Shown piece by piece: positions 1-7,904 of a DNA stretch of 64,000 nt. The position numbers and the translations under genes are program-made. The notes under the pieces were generated by a model, which did not search any database, was not told where the DNA came from, and saw only the letters and a program-made list of their open reading frames with translations. Numbering within the stretch: position 1 is the stretch's first letter; each line of letters begins with the position of its first letter. The DNA is from WHSW01 sp963722175 (GTDB lineage Bacteria > Actinomycetota > Thermoleophilia > Solirubrobacterales > 70-9), in contig CAVRKA010000004.1 in NCBI GenBank assembly GCA_963722175.1, positions 682,001 to 746,000 on the forward strand, read 5' to 3'.

Positions 1-360
1 GCCGAAGCGGCCGCGAGCGCCGACCCCGAGAGGGTCGCGCAGATCATGCGTATCCTGATCGACAACGCACTCACCCACACGCCGGAGGGAACGGCGATCA
101 AGGTAGGGATTCAGACAGCCAGCGATAACGGCTCGGCGAGCCTCGTGGTGACCGACGACGGTCCCGGCATCGACCCCCGCGCGCGTGAGCGGGTCTTCGA
201 GCGCTTCTACACCGGCGACGAGGTCTCGGGCTCGGGTCTCGGCCTGGCGATCGGGCGGGAGCTCGCGTTGCGGATGGGCGGCTCGTTGGCGCTCCGCGTC
301 CGCCGTGGGCGGACCGAGTTCGAGCTGCGGCTGCCGAGCGCGGAAGCGGCGCGGAGCTGA
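1..360 (+). CDS. Sensor histidine kinase, C-terminal part (cut by window edge)
   Basis: The reading frame is open from base 1 and ends at TGA 358-360, so only the last 119 residues of the protein are here. They form the ATP-binding HATPase_c domain of a two-component sensor kinase: an N box (RILIDNALTHTP), a G1 box (DDGPGI), an F-type segment (RVFERFY) and a G2 box (GSGLGLAI). The sensor, membrane and His-phosphoacceptor parts lie outside the window, so the signal sensed cannot be told. The protease gene follows after a single base, which suggests cotranscription and a link to envelope stress signalling (inference). Confidence 0.9.
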   Translation, partial: AEAAASADPERVAQIMRILIDNALTHTPEGTAIKVGIQTASDNGSASLVVTDDGPGIDPRARERVFERFYTGDEVSGSGLGLAIGRELALRMGGSLALRVRRGRTEFELRLPSAEAARS

Positions 361-361
361 C

Positions 362-1558
362 GTGATCGCCCGGGTGATCGCGGCCGTGCTCGCCCTGCTC
401 GCCGCGGCTCTGCTCGCGGCCGGCTGCGGCGGCTCGGACTCGACGACCACGGTGACGGCGGGCGCCGCGGAGACGACCGGCGGCGACGACGCGCAACGGG
501 TCGTGATCCAGGCCGAGGACGGCGCCTTCAACGCGCGCACGATCTATGAGAGCGCCGCGCCCGGGGTGGTCACGGTGATCACGGTCTTCGACGGCGGCAA
601 TGGCGGGATCTTCGGCGGGGGCGGGGGAGGCGGGCAGGGGTCGGGGTTCGTGATCTCCGACGATGGCGAGATCCTCACCAACGCCCACGTGGTCACCGAC
701 GCGTCAACGACCGGCAGCCCGACCCGACCGCTGCACGAGGCGAACGAGATCTATGTCCAGTTCGCGGACCGCAACCAGGTCAGCGCGGAGGTCGTCGGCT
801 TCGACCCGTTCGCCGACGTGGCGCTGCTCAAGGTCGACCCGGAGGGGCTCGACCTGCACGCGCTCAGCCTCGGCTCGGAGTCCGACGTCGACGTCGGCGA
901 CGCGGTGGCGGCAATCGGCAGCCCGTTCGGCCAGAACCAGTCGCTGTCGGTCGGTGTCGTCTCGGCCACCAACCGGTCGATCGAGTCGCTGACCGACTTC
1001 GGCATCGACGGCGCGCTGCAGACCGACGCCTCGATCAACCCCGGTAACTCGGGCGGTCCGCTGCTCGCCGCGAACGGGAAGGTGATCGGCATCAACCAGC
1101 AGATCCAGACCTCGTCCGGCGGCAACGAGGGGGTCGGGTTCGCGGTCCCGATCGATCTCGCCGAGCGCTCGGTCGAGCAGCTCCGCGACGACGGCGAGGT
1201 CGCCTACGCATATGCCGGCGTCACCACGCAGCCGCTTTATCCGCAGCTCGCCGACCGGCTCGATATCGACGCCGATACCGGCGCCCTGGTCTCCGAGGTC
1301 GTCCCGAACTCACCCTCCGACGACGCCGGGCTCCGGGCAGGCGACGATCGGATCCGCTTCCAGGGGCGCGAGGTCGAGGTCGGCGGCGACCTGATCACCG
1401 CTGTCAACGGCGAGGCGATCACGGACAACGCCGACCTGCCCCGGATCGTCTCGCGCCTCAACCCCGGCGACGTGGTCACGGTCGACATCTTGCGCGACGG
1501 CGACGAGGAGCAGGTCGAGCTCGAGCTCGGCGAGCGGCCGACCTCGGTCGATCCCTAG
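362..1558 (+). CDS. HtrA/DegP-like serine protease, lipoprotein, S1C family with PDZ
   Basis: 398 residues. I chose GTG 362 because it gives a lipoprotein signal peptide with an AAGC lipobox (Cys22) and follows the kinase stop by one base; upstream in-frame starts would overlap the kinase. The trypsin-like domain shows His109 (TNAHVV), Asp152 (ADVALLKV) and Ser230 (NPGNSGGPLL). A C-terminal PDZ domain of about 100 residues follows, containing LVSEVVPNSPSDDAGLRAGD. A glycine-rich run of seven or more Gly precedes the protease domain. The expected role is extracytoplasmic quality control or regulated proteolysis outside the membrane. Cotranscription with the upstream kinase suggests a stress-response pair, a common arrangement in actinobacteria. 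Confidence 0.93.
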   Translation: MIARVIAAVLALLAAALLAAGCGGSDSTTTVTAGAAETTGGDDAQRVVIQAEDGAFNARTIYESAAPGVVTVITVFDGGNGGIFGGGGGGGQGSGFVISDDGEILTNAHVVTDASTTGSPTRPLHEANEIYVQFADRNQVSAEVVGFDPFADVALLKVDPEGLDLHALSLGSESDVDVGDAVAAIGSPFGQNQSLSVGVVSATNRSIESLTDFGIDGALQTDASINPGNSGGPLLAANGKVIGINQQIQTSSGGNEGVGFAVPIDLAERSVEQLRDDGEVAYAYAGVTTQPLYPQLADRLDIDADTGALVSEVVPNSPSDDAGLRAGDDRIRFQGREVEVGGDLITAVNGEAITDNADLPRIVSRLNPGDVVTVDILRDGDEEQVELELGERPTSVDP

Positions 1559-1591
1559 CCGCCGCGGGTCACGCGGGGAGCGGCGTTTGGC

Positions 1592-1597
1592 TAGCCT
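1592..1597 (+). promoter_or_regulatory. Candidate -10 box (TAGCCT) for leaderless treT
   Basis: TAGCCT lies 8 nt before the GTG start of treT. The stretch from this box to the start is nearly the same as that before the carboxylase gene at 18412 (TARCCTGCCGCG, then two bases, then the start). No clear -35 is visible and no Shine-Dalgarno lies between box and start, which fits a leaderless mRNA. Confidence 0.45.
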
Positions 1598-1605
1598 GCC
1601 GCGTC

Positions 1606-2841
1606 GTGCTGCAAGAGGTACCTCTCGGACACAAGGCCCTCGCCGACTACACCCACATCGCCGGACGCGGGATGATCGAGCGGATTCGCGAGCTCGCCGA
1701 GCCGCTGCAGGGCAAGTCGGTGCTGCACCTGAGCGCGACCGCGTTCGGCGGCGGGGTCTCGGAGATCCTCTACACGCTGGTCCCGCTGATGCGCGACGTC
1801 GGCCTCGACGCCCACTGGCAGGTGATCTCCGGCCAGGAGGAGTTCTTCAACGTCACCAAGCTGATGCACAACTCGCTGCAGGGCGACCCGCAGGAGATCT
1901 CCGACCAGCAATGGGAGGTATTCGAGGCCTACAACCTGATGAACGCGCAGACGCTCGAGGGCGACTGGGACGTGATCATCGTCCACGACCCGCAGCCGGC
2001 GGCGATGAAGCGCAACGCCGGCGAGCGCGCGCGGCGCTGGATCTGGCGCTGCCACATCGACCTCTCGGCCCCGAACCCGTCGACGATCGCGCGCCTGATC
2101 CCGCTCGTCAGCGACTACGACGCGACCGTCTGGCACTTGGAGCAGTACATCCCGGCCGACCTCGACGGTGGGATCCGCAGGATCTGCCCGCCGGCGATCG
2201 ACCCGCTGTCGCCGAAGAACATGGCGCTCTCGCCGGAGGACGCCGCGTTCGTCTGCGAGCAGTTCGGGATCGACACCGACCGGCCGCTGATCTGCCAGGT
2301 TTCGCGCTTCGACCCGTGGAAGGACCCGATCGGGGTGATCGACGCCTACCGGATCGTGAAGGAGTCCGTCCCGGACGCGCAGCTGGCGCTGGTCGGCTCG
2401 ATGGCGACCGACGACCCCGAGGGCTGGGAGTTCTTCCACAGGACCTTCCAGCACGCCGACGGGGATCCCGACATCAAGATCCTCAACAACCTGAACAACG
2501 TCGGCGCGATCGAGGTCAACGCGTTTCAGTCGCAGGCCGACATCTGCATGCAGAAGTCGATCCGCGAGGGCTTCGGGCTGACGGTCACCGAGGCGCAGTG
2601 GAAGGGCAGGCCGACGATCGGCGGCAACGTCGGCGGGATCCCGCTGCAGATCGAGGACGGCGTCTCGGGCTTCCTGGTCGACTCGCCCGAGGCCGCCGCG
2701 CGGCGGTCGATCGAGCTGCTCGAGGACCCGGAGCTGGCGAAGCGGCTCGGGCGGGCCGGCAAGGAGCACGCGCGCGAGCACTTCCTGACCCCGCGCCTGC
2801 TCCGCGACTGGCTCGACCTGTTCACGGAGCTCCGCACCTAG
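1606..2841 (+). CDS. treT: TreT-type trehalose synthase (GT4 glycosyltransferase)
   Basis: 411 residues, the usual size of TreT, which makes trehalose from NDP-glucose and glucose. The start of the fold carries the family-typical HLSATAFGGGVSEIL segment, and the C-terminal GT-B half carries the nucleotide-sugar region (QADICMQKSIREGFGLTVTEAQWKG), with the E-x7-E type motif of GT4 enzymes in REGFGLTVTEA. It starts with GTG directly after a -10-like box. A second trehalose-type enzyme (GT20) follows 66 bp downstream, separated by a hairpin repeat. Trehalose phosphorylases share the fold, so the donor specificity is inferred from similarity of the N-terminal motif only. Confidence 0.85.
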   Translation: MLQEVPLGHKALADYTHIAGRGMIERIRELAEPLQGKSVLHLSATAFGGGVSEILYTLVPLMRDVGLDAHWQVISGQEEFFNVTKLMHNSLQGDPQEISDQQWEVFEAYNLMNAQTLEGDWDVIIVHDPQPAAMKRNAGERARRWIWRCHIDLSAPNPSTIARLIPLVSDYDATVWHLEQYIPADLDGGIRRICPPAIDPLSPKNMALSPEDAAFVCEQFGIDTDRPLICQVSRFDPWKDPIGVIDAYRIVKESVPDAQLALVGSMATDDPEGWEFFHRTFQHADGDPDIKILNNLNNVGAIEVNAFQSQADICMQKSIREGFGLTVTEAQWKGRPTIGGNVGGIPLQIEDGVSGFLVDSPEAAARRSIELLEDPELAKRLGRAGKEHAREHFLTPRLLRDWLDLFTELRT

Positions 2842-2855
2842 CGTCCCTCGGCTGA

Positions 2856-2894
2856 CCCGGCCGCCCCCGGAGGCGAAGCCGAGGAGGCGGGCGG
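2856..2894 (+). repeat. GCGAAGC hairpin repeat, copy 1
   Basis: Outer arms (CCGCC 2861-2865 with GGCGG 2886-2890, extended outward with one mismatch) enclose CCCGGA, the mini-hairpin GGC-GAA-GCC (2872-2880) and GAGGA. It fills most of the gap between treT and the GT20 gene. The layout matches five other copies in the window exactly in loop lengths. Confidence 0.85.
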
Positions 2895-2907
2895 TAGTTT
2901 CTTCTAG

Positions 2908-4383
2908 GTGCCCGATCAACGATTGGTAATCGTCTCCAACCGGGGGCCCGCCCAGTTCGAGCGCGAGCTCGACGGCGAGCGGACCGTGCAGCGCGGCGGC
3001 GGCGGCCTGGTGACCGCGCTCTCCGGCCTGGTCGCGCACCGCGGGGCGCTCTGGATCGCCTCGGCGATGACCGACGAGGACGTCGCCGTTTCCCGCGAGG
3101 CCGCCGGGACGCCGGTGGAGGTCGAGCTCGACGAGGTCCCCTACGAGGTGTTGATGGTCGAGTCCGATCCGACCGCCTACGACGGCTTCTACAACGTGAT
3201 CGCCAACCCGATCCTCTGGTTCGTCCAGCACTACCTGTGGGACCTCTCGAACGCTCCCGACATCCGCCAGGAGGAGCTCGACGCGTGGGAGCGCGGCTAC
3301 GAGGTGGTCAACGCGGACATCGCCCGCGCGGTCCTGGAGACGATCGAGGCCGAGGAGGCGCCGCTCGTGATGTTCCACGACTACCACCTGTACACGGCGC
3401 CGGCGCTCGTCCGCGCGGCGCGGCCGGACGCCTTCCTGCAGCACTTCGTCCACATCCCCTGGTCGCAACCCGACAGCTGGCGGATCCTCCCCGCCCGCTG
3501 GCGCGAAGCGATCTACCGCGGCCTGCTTGCGAACGACATCATCGGCTTCCACACGACGGCGTACTGCCGCAACTTCCTCCACTGCTGTCGCGAGCTGGTG
3601 GAGCTCGAGACCGACTACGAGCGCGGCTGCGTCATCCACGACGGGCGCGAGACCTGGGTGCGCGCCTATCCGCTGGGGATCGACGCGCAGCGGCTCGAGC
3701 GCGCCGCGGCGTCGGAGGAGGTGCTCGAGGCCGAGCGTGAGATCCTCCGCCGCCGCCGCGATTTCCTGGTCATCCGCGTCGACCGCGCCGACCTCTCCAA
3801 GAACGTGCTGCGCGGGTTCACGGCCTTCGACACGTTCCTCACTCAGCATCCGGAGTTCCGCGAACGGGTGACGTTCATCGCCCACCTGCAGCCTTCGCGC
3901 CAGGACGTGCCCGAGTACGCCGAGTACCTGGACCGGATCGAGGCCCTGGTCGCGGTCGTCAACCACCGCCACGGGACGACCGACTGGATGCCGATCGACC
4001 TGCGCATCTACGAGAACTTCCCCGAGGCCGTCGCCCGCTACAAGCACTTCGACCTGCTGATGGTGAACTCGATCTTCGACGGCATGAACCTGGTCGCCAA
4101 GGAGGCGCCGGCGGTCAACACGCGCGACGGGGTGATCATGCTCTCGGAGAACACCGGCTCGCACGAGGAGCTCGGCGACTGCACCCTGACCGTGAACCCG
4201 TTCGACATCCAGGAGCAGGCCGACACGATCTATCGGGCGCTGACCATGGACCCCGAGGAGCGCCGCCTGCGCGCGACCCGGCTGCGTGAGATCGTCCGCG
4301 AGCGCGACCCGGGAGTCTGGATCTCGGAGCAGCTCGACGACATCCGCGCGAAGCGCGGCGTCACCGTCGCCGGCGGATCTTGA
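2908..4383 (+). CDS. otsA: Trehalose-6-phosphate synthase family (GT20)
   Basis: 491 residues, GTG start 7 nt after TAGTTT (2895-2900). GT20 features in order: VSNRGP at the N-terminus, a catalytic region with HDYHLYTAPALVR, FVHIPWSQPDSWRILP, HTTAYCRNFL, then VDRADLSKNVLRG as the counterpart of the R-x4-K donor-phosphate site, and LVAKEAPAVNTRDG/LSENTGSHEEL near the C-terminus. It should transfer glucose from a nucleotide sugar to glucose-6-phosphate. No trehalose-6-phosphate phosphatase domain is fused to it and none lies nearby. The SEN-TGSHEEL segment differs somewhat from classical OtsA (SEFAG), so a related acceptor such as glycerol phosphate is possible. The 3' end overlaps the convergent minus-strand gene by 23 bp. 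Confidence 0.82.
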   Translation: MPDQRLVIVSNRGPAQFERELDGERTVQRGGGGLVTALSGLVAHRGALWIASAMTDEDVAVSREAAGTPVEVELDEVPYEVLMVESDPTAYDGFYNVIANPILWFVQHYLWDLSNAPDIRQEELDAWERGYEVVNADIARAVLETIEAEEAPLVMFHDYHLYTAPALVRAARPDAFLQHFVHIPWSQPDSWRILPARWREAIYRGLLANDIIGFHTTAYCRNFLHCCRELVELETDYERGCVIHDGRETWVRAYPLGIDAQRLERAAASEEVLEAEREILRRRRDFLVIRVDRADLSKNVLRGFTAFDTFLTQHPEFRERVTFIAHLQPSRQDVPEYAEYLDRIEALVAVVNHRHGTTDWMPIDLRIYENFPEAVARYKHFDLLMVNSIFDGMNLVAKEAPAVNTRDGVIMLSENTGSHEELGDCTLTVNPFDIQEQADTIYRALTMDPEERRLRATRLREIVRERDPGVWISEQLDDIRAKRGVTVAGGS

Positions 4384-5938
4384 CCCTCGCCGTCCGCGAG
4401 TAGCCGCGCTCGTACGGATAGCCGGCCGCGGCCGGGACGAGGGCGCGGAACCGGTAGCGCTTCGCCCGCGAGGTGGCACGGAGCCGGTAGCGGGCCCGGA
4501 AGGCGCAGCCCTGGTCGGCGCGGTCGGTCCGGAACACCTGCCATCGACGCTTGCCGAGCCGGGCCTGCAGCTTGACCAGGCGGTCGAAGCACAGCGGGCC
4601 GGGGAGGACCCCGGCGAAGTGGAGGCGGTCGCGGTTTCGGAGTCCGTGATTCGGGGTCACGCGCAGGGAGGGGCGGGCCGCCGACCGCGAGACGAGCCCG
4701 TGTCGCGCGATCACCCGGTCGCCGACCGCGTGGTGGACGTAGATCTCGCGGCTCGGGCCAGGGGGTAGCTCGAGCGCGTAGGAGCCGTCGGCGCCGGTGG
4801 TCGCGGTCGCGCCGACGACGATCGGCTCGCCGTCGGCGAGCACCCGGGTCAGGGCACACACGGTCGCTCCGGCCGGCGCCGAGGCCAACCGGCCGCGAAT
4901 CACCGCCCCCCGGTCGGAGCGGACGATGCTCTCGGTCGCGGAGCCGTCGCCGAACCCGGCGCTGATCGCGGTGCCGCCCCCGACCGCCGAGGTTGGGCAT
5001 GCGTTGTCGACCCAGACCCGGTGCTCCTCGCAGGTCGTGTTCGCGGCGCCGTCGAGGGCGAGGTCGGCGACGCAGGCGCGGACCGTGTTCTGCGGTCCGG
5101 TGACGAAGGCCGAGCTCGCCGTCGGCACGGCCGCGGACTCGGTCGTGGTCAGCGGGCACGGGGTGAGCGCGGTCGCGAAGCCGGCGGCGAGCGCGCAGTT
5201 GCGGACGTCGGCGGCCAGCGGCGCGCCGTTGCCCTCGAGGTAGACCGTGCGGATCCCGCTCCCGGCGTCGGCCGCCGCGAACGTCAGCCCGCGGGTGCCG
5301 CGAATCACCTCGCCGTCGAACAGCGAGCCACCGGTCACCGTCAGCCGCGGCGCCGTCCGATCCTCGGTGCGCAGGTAGACGCCCCGCACGTAGGCGTGAG
5401 CGGCGTCGTTGCCGGCCCGCCCGCAGGGCTGTCCGGCGCCCGGGGCGACGCAGCGAAGCCAGCTCGTGAACTGGGTGAACTCGCCGCTGATCGAGTGGAC
5501 CCGAAAGTCGGCGTGCTCGGAGCCGAACCCGACCGGCTCACCGCTCGGGCGGGTGGCGACGAGCTCGCCGTGGTGGCCCGCCTGGTGGGCGAGGCTGGCG
5601 TTCGCCTGCACGTCGGTGAACACGGTCCCCGCCGGGGCGCGCCATACCCAGCCGCCGTAATGCCAGAGGTCGGTGGTGTCGGCGTCGTGGAAGGCCTGCA
5701 GGCCGGCGTCGCTCCCGCACAGCGGCCGCCCTCCGTAGTGGTCGCTGCTGCGCTCCCAGCTCGCCTCGGAGAACGGGGTCACCGAGCTGCACTGGGTGAC
5801 CGTGTAGGTGCCCGCCTCGGCAGGCCGGGCGAGCGTCAGCGCGACCGCGGCGGCGACCAGGAGGGCCACGACGAGCAGCCGCCCGCGCCCAAGTCGTCTC
5901 GGGCCGGTGACACTGGTGGCGTAACGATCGTCGCTCAT
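4361..5938 (-). CDS. Secreted protein of unknown function with Ig-like C-terminal modules
   Basis: 525 residues. A hydrophobic segment at residues 22-42 followed by AEA is a signal peptide. The mature part has an N-terminal domain of about 170 residues with paired Cys and many Trp/Gly (YTVTQCSSV, WHYGGWVWRAP). A middle region resembles bacterial Ig-like folds with Asp/Gly turns (TAPRLTVTGGSLF, DAGSGIRTVYLEGNG). A basic C-terminal beta-rich part ends in KIRRRR. My impression is that such proteins form large paralogous families in Thermoleophilia, but I cannot name a domain. The gene ends inside the convergent GT20 gene. Its function cannot be inferred. Confidence 0.7.
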   Translation of the reverse strand: MSDDRYATSVTGPRRLGRGRLLVVALLVAAAVALTLARPAEAGTYTVTQCSSVTPFSEASWERSSDHYGGRPLCGSDAGLQAFHDADTTDLWHYGGWVWRAPAGTVFTDVQANASLAHQAGHHGELVATRPSGEPVGFGSEHADFRVHSISGEFTQFTSWLRCVAPGAGQPCGRAGNDAAHAYVRGVYLRTEDRTAPRLTVTGGSLFDGEVIRGTRGLTFAAADAGSGIRTVYLEGNGAPLAADVRNCALAAGFATALTPCPLTTTESAAVPTASSAFVTGPQNTVRACVADLALDGAANTTCEEHRVWVDNACPTSAVGGGTAISAGFGDGSATESIVRSDRGAVIRGRLASAPAGATVCALTRVLADGEPIVVGATATTGADGSYALELPPGPSREIYVHHAVGDRVIARHGLVSRSAARPSLRVTPNHGLRNRDRLHFAGVLPGPLCFDRLVKLQARLGKRRWQVFRTDRADQGCAFRARYRLRATSRAKRYRFRALVPAAAGYPYERGYSRTARVKIRRRR

Positions 5939-5947
5939 CTTCTCCTC

Positions 5948-6442
5948 TCAGTGCTCGAAGCCGAACTGGCTCGGGGCGGAGGGCGGGTCGGGGTCGGGGG
6001 CCGGCGGATCGGGCGGCGGGGGCTCGGGAGCGGGTGGAGGGTCGGGGTCTGTCGGCGGGACGGGTGTGGGCGCCGACGGCGGTGGCGGGGGCGCGATCGG
6101 GGCAGGCGACGCGGGCGGCGGTGGGGGCGGTGAAGGGGGAGGCGGGCCCGGCCGTCGAGGCTTGGACGGGGCCTGATCCGCGTCCCGCCCAGAACGAACG
6201 TGGGTTGACCCGCTTCCTGTCCGGGTCAACCGGCGTTCGTGATCCTTCGTGCCGTGCGCCGCGGTCCGCGCGACCGCCAGTACGCCCCTGTCATCGCCAC
6301 TCACCAGCCCCACGTCGGGCGGCAGCGGCGGCGGCGCCGGCGCGGCGGTCAGTCCGGGCAGGACAACGAGCGCCACCACGCCCGCCGACAGACCGCCGAG
6401 CAGGCGGGCGAGGTTGGTCCAGCGGATCCGTGTGCGCTCCAT
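5948..6442 (-). CDS. Membrane-anchored proline-rich protein
   Basis: 164 residues. A hydrophobic segment (residues about 13-35, ARLLGGLSAGVVALVVLPGL) is followed by a charged stretch and then about 80 residues of which roughly half are Pro. It ends in QFGFEH. The stop lies 9 bp before the start of the neighbouring secreted protein, so the two may form one operon. The proline-rich tail would lie outside the membrane, perhaps as a spacer in the cell wall. The low-complexity composition means the coding call rests mainly on the clean start, the membrane segment and the absence of a better frame. Confidence 0.5.
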   Translation of the reverse strand: MERTRIRWTNLARLLGGLSAGVVALVVLPGLTAAPAPPPLPPDVGLVSGDDRGVLAVARTAAHGTKDHERRLTRTGSGSTHVRSGRDADQAPSKPRRPGPPPPSPPPPPPASPAPIAPPPPPSAPTPVPPTDPDPPPAPEPPPPDPPAPDPDPPSAPSQFGFEH

Positions 6443-6483
6443 CCTGCCCTGACAAGCCCACGGCGGGTGCCCATGCCCCCCGC

Positions 6484-6489
6484 TATAGT
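6484..6489 (+). promoter_or_regulatory. Candidate -10 box (TATAGT) for rpsF
   Basis: TATAGT stands out in a GC-rich divergent intergenic region and lies 12 nt before the rpsF ATG. A start about 7 nt downstream would leave an mRNA leader of only a few bases. There is no Shine-Dalgarno between box and start. Confidence 0.5.
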
Positions 6490-6501
6490 CATCCGCCGCT
6501 C

Positions 6502-7131
6502 ATGAGCGCCGAATATGAACTAGTCCTGATGCTCGATCCGGAGGTCCCGGACGAGCGCCGCGACGAGATCGCGACCAACGCCCGCGGGCGGATCGAGTCC
6601 AGCGGCAGCCTGAAGGTGGAGAAGACCTGGGGACTGCGCAAGCTCGCCTACGAGATCGGCCGCCGCAACGAGGCCGACTACCGCTTCTTTCGCTTCGAGA
6701 CCGAGAGCCCGCTGCTCAACGACCTCGATCACAACCTGAAGATCACCGACGGCGTGCTCCGCTTTCGGATCTTCAAGGTCGACCCGGACTCGCCGGTGAT
6801 CGACCCGCCGCCCCACGCTCCGCTCGCCAGCGCCGCGCCGCGTGGCCCTGGCCGTCGCGGCCCCGGTCGCGGGCGCGACGACTACGAGGACCGCGATGCC
6901 GAGCCGGCGCCCGCTCTCCCGCCGGCCGCCGAGGCCGCGCCCGAGGCGCCGCTCGAGCCCGCCGCAGCGGAGCCGGCCGCAGCGCAGCCCGCTGCGCCTG
7001 AGCCCGCCGCAGCGGAGCCGGCTCCGACGGAGCCCGCTGCGACCGAGCCCGCGCCGCCGCCGCCCGCGGAGCCCGCGCCGGCGGAGCCCCAGGCCGAGGC
7101 CCCCGAGTCCCCTGAGCCGCCGGCCTCTTAG
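6502..7131 (+). CDS. rpsF: Ribosomal protein bS6 with long Ala/Pro/Glu-rich tail
   Basis: 209 residues. Residues 1-95 are the bS6 fold (EYELVLMLDPEV, WGLRKLAYEI, ADYRFFRFE, VLRFRIFKVD). The ATG at 6502 gives the family start, while the open frame upstream is not conserved. The tail of about 110 residues first has a basic Gly-Arg patch (GPGRRGPGRGRDD) and then about 80 residues of EPAAAEPA-type repeats. A bS6 protein is normally 95-130 residues, so this one is unusually long. The first gene of the rpsF-ssb-rpsR-rplI block, it helps bind bS18 to the 16S rRNA platform. Confidence 0.95.
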   Translation: MSAEYELVLMLDPEVPDERRDEIATNARGRIESSGSLKVEKTWGLRKLAYEIGRRNEADYRFFRFETESPLLNDLDHNLKITDGVLRFRIFKVDPDSPVIDPPPHAPLASAAPRGPGRRGPGRGRDDYEDRDAEPAPALPPAAEAAPEAPLEPAAAEPAAAQPAAPEPAAAEPAPTEPAATEPAPPPPAEPAPAEPQAEAPESPEPPAS

Positions 7132-7150
7132 CCCGCTGCTTACGTGGTTT

Positions 7151-7172
7151 TTCTCGCCCGCCGGGGCGAGAA
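7151..7172. other. Perfect hairpin between rpsF and ssb
   Basis: A 9-bp perfect stem (TTCTCGCCC 7151-7159 with GGGCGAGAA 7164-7172) closes a GCCG loop, 19 bp after the rpsF stop. The T run lies on the 5' side on the plus strand, so it lacks the 3' U tract of an intrinsic terminator. It could slow or process the transcript, and a separate -10-like box (TAGACT, 7190-7195) lies just downstream for ssb. Confidence 0.5.
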
Positions 7173-7233
7173 CACGCCGATCGCGGTCTTAGACTGGGGA
7201 CCGATCAAGCAATCAGAGAGGTAGTGATTTCAA

Positions 7234-7701
7234 GTGGCGGCTTCCAACATCAATTCCGTGGTGATCACGGGCAACCTGACCCGTGACCCCGAGCTCCGCA
7301 GCACCGGCGGCGGAACCCCGGTCTGCGAGCTGCGCGTCGCGGTCAACTCACGGCGCAAGGACCAGAGCGGCAATTGGGTCGACAAGCCCAACTACTTCGA
7401 CGTCACCGTGTTCGGCGCCCAGGGCGAGAACTGCGCCACTTACCTGTCGAAGGGCCGCCCGGTCGCGGTGGAGGGCCGCCTCGACTGGCGGGAGTGGGAG
7501 GCGAAGGACGGTTCGGGCAAGCGCCAGGCGGTCTCGATCATCGCCAATACGGTCCAGTTCCTCGGCAGCCGCGACGGCGGCGGCGAGAGCGGTGGCACCC
7601 GCTTCGCCGCGCAGTCCGACGTCCCGGCCGACACCTCGGACTTCGACTCACCGGAAACCCCCGCGGCCGTCGGGGCTTCCGACGACGACATCCCCTTCTG
7701 A
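7234..7701 (+). CDS. ssb: Single-stranded DNA-binding protein
   Basis: 155 residues, GTG start with a GAGAGG ribosome site about 12 nt upstream. The OB fold covers residues 1-110 (SVVITGNLTRDPELR, ELRVAVNSRRKD, YFDVTVFGAQGENCATYLSKGRPVAVEGRLDWREW). A short disordered linker leads to the acidic tip DDDIPF, the site where SSB recruits replication and repair partners. It sits in the classical position between rpsF and rpsR. Confidence 0.96.
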   Translation: MAASNINSVVITGNLTRDPELRSTGGGTPVCELRVAVNSRRKDQSGNWVDKPNYFDVTVFGAQGENCATYLSKGRPVAVEGRLDWREWEAKDGSGKRQAVSIIANTVQFLGSRDGGGESGGTRFAAQSDVPADTSDFDSPETPAAVGASDDDIPF

Positions 7702-7819
7702 GCCTGAGGGGCGAATAGGCGGCGCGGGGCGGCGTCATCGGTCGCTCGTGTGCGGAGCACACGTCGCTTCCTGCTTCCTTGCCCCGCTTGCCTCTCGCCC
7801 CCCAGGCTCGGCCGGTAGC

Positions 7820-7852
7820 TAGAATCACGCATCCGCGCCGCCGTCCTGCGGC
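7820..7852 (+). promoter_or_regulatory. rpsR leader: -10 box plus hairpin
   Basis: TAGAAT at 7820-7825 is a good -10 hexamer in a GC-rich gap of about 200 bp. It is followed by a perfect 7-bp hairpin (GCGCCGC, loop CGTCCT, GCGGCGC, about 7835-7854) and a 12-codon ORF. Together these look like a dedicated promoter and structured leader for rpsR. No -35 at a standard distance is obvious. Confidence 0.45.
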
Positions 7853-7865
7853 GCGTTTGCGCGAG

Positions 7866-7904
7866 ATGAAGAGCTTTTCCGAGATCGACGAGGGGCGCGG
7901 CTGA
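7866..7904 (+). CDS. 12-residue leader peptide coupled to rpsR
   Basis: ATG 7866 to TGA 7902-7904 encodes MKSFSEIDEGRG. Its stop overlaps the rpsR ATG (TGATG), a classical arrangement for translational coupling. A purine-rich GAGGGG inside it (about 7891) would serve as the ribosome site of rpsR. It follows a promoter-like box and a hairpin. Too short for homology, so its reality rests on this architecture. It could be a regulatory leader or only chance. Confidence 0.4.
   Translation: MKSFSEIDEGRG

Noticed and set aside
1591..4479. Very long minus-strand open frame opposite treT and the GT20 gene
   Set aside because: It is the mirror of two well-identified genes in high-GC DNA; its product is rich in Arg/Asp/Val low-information sequence without any domain.
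7151..7172. Intrinsic terminator between rpsF and ssb
   Set aside because: The hairpin is perfect, but the T run lies before it on the coding strand and none follows, so it was listed only as a hairpin.
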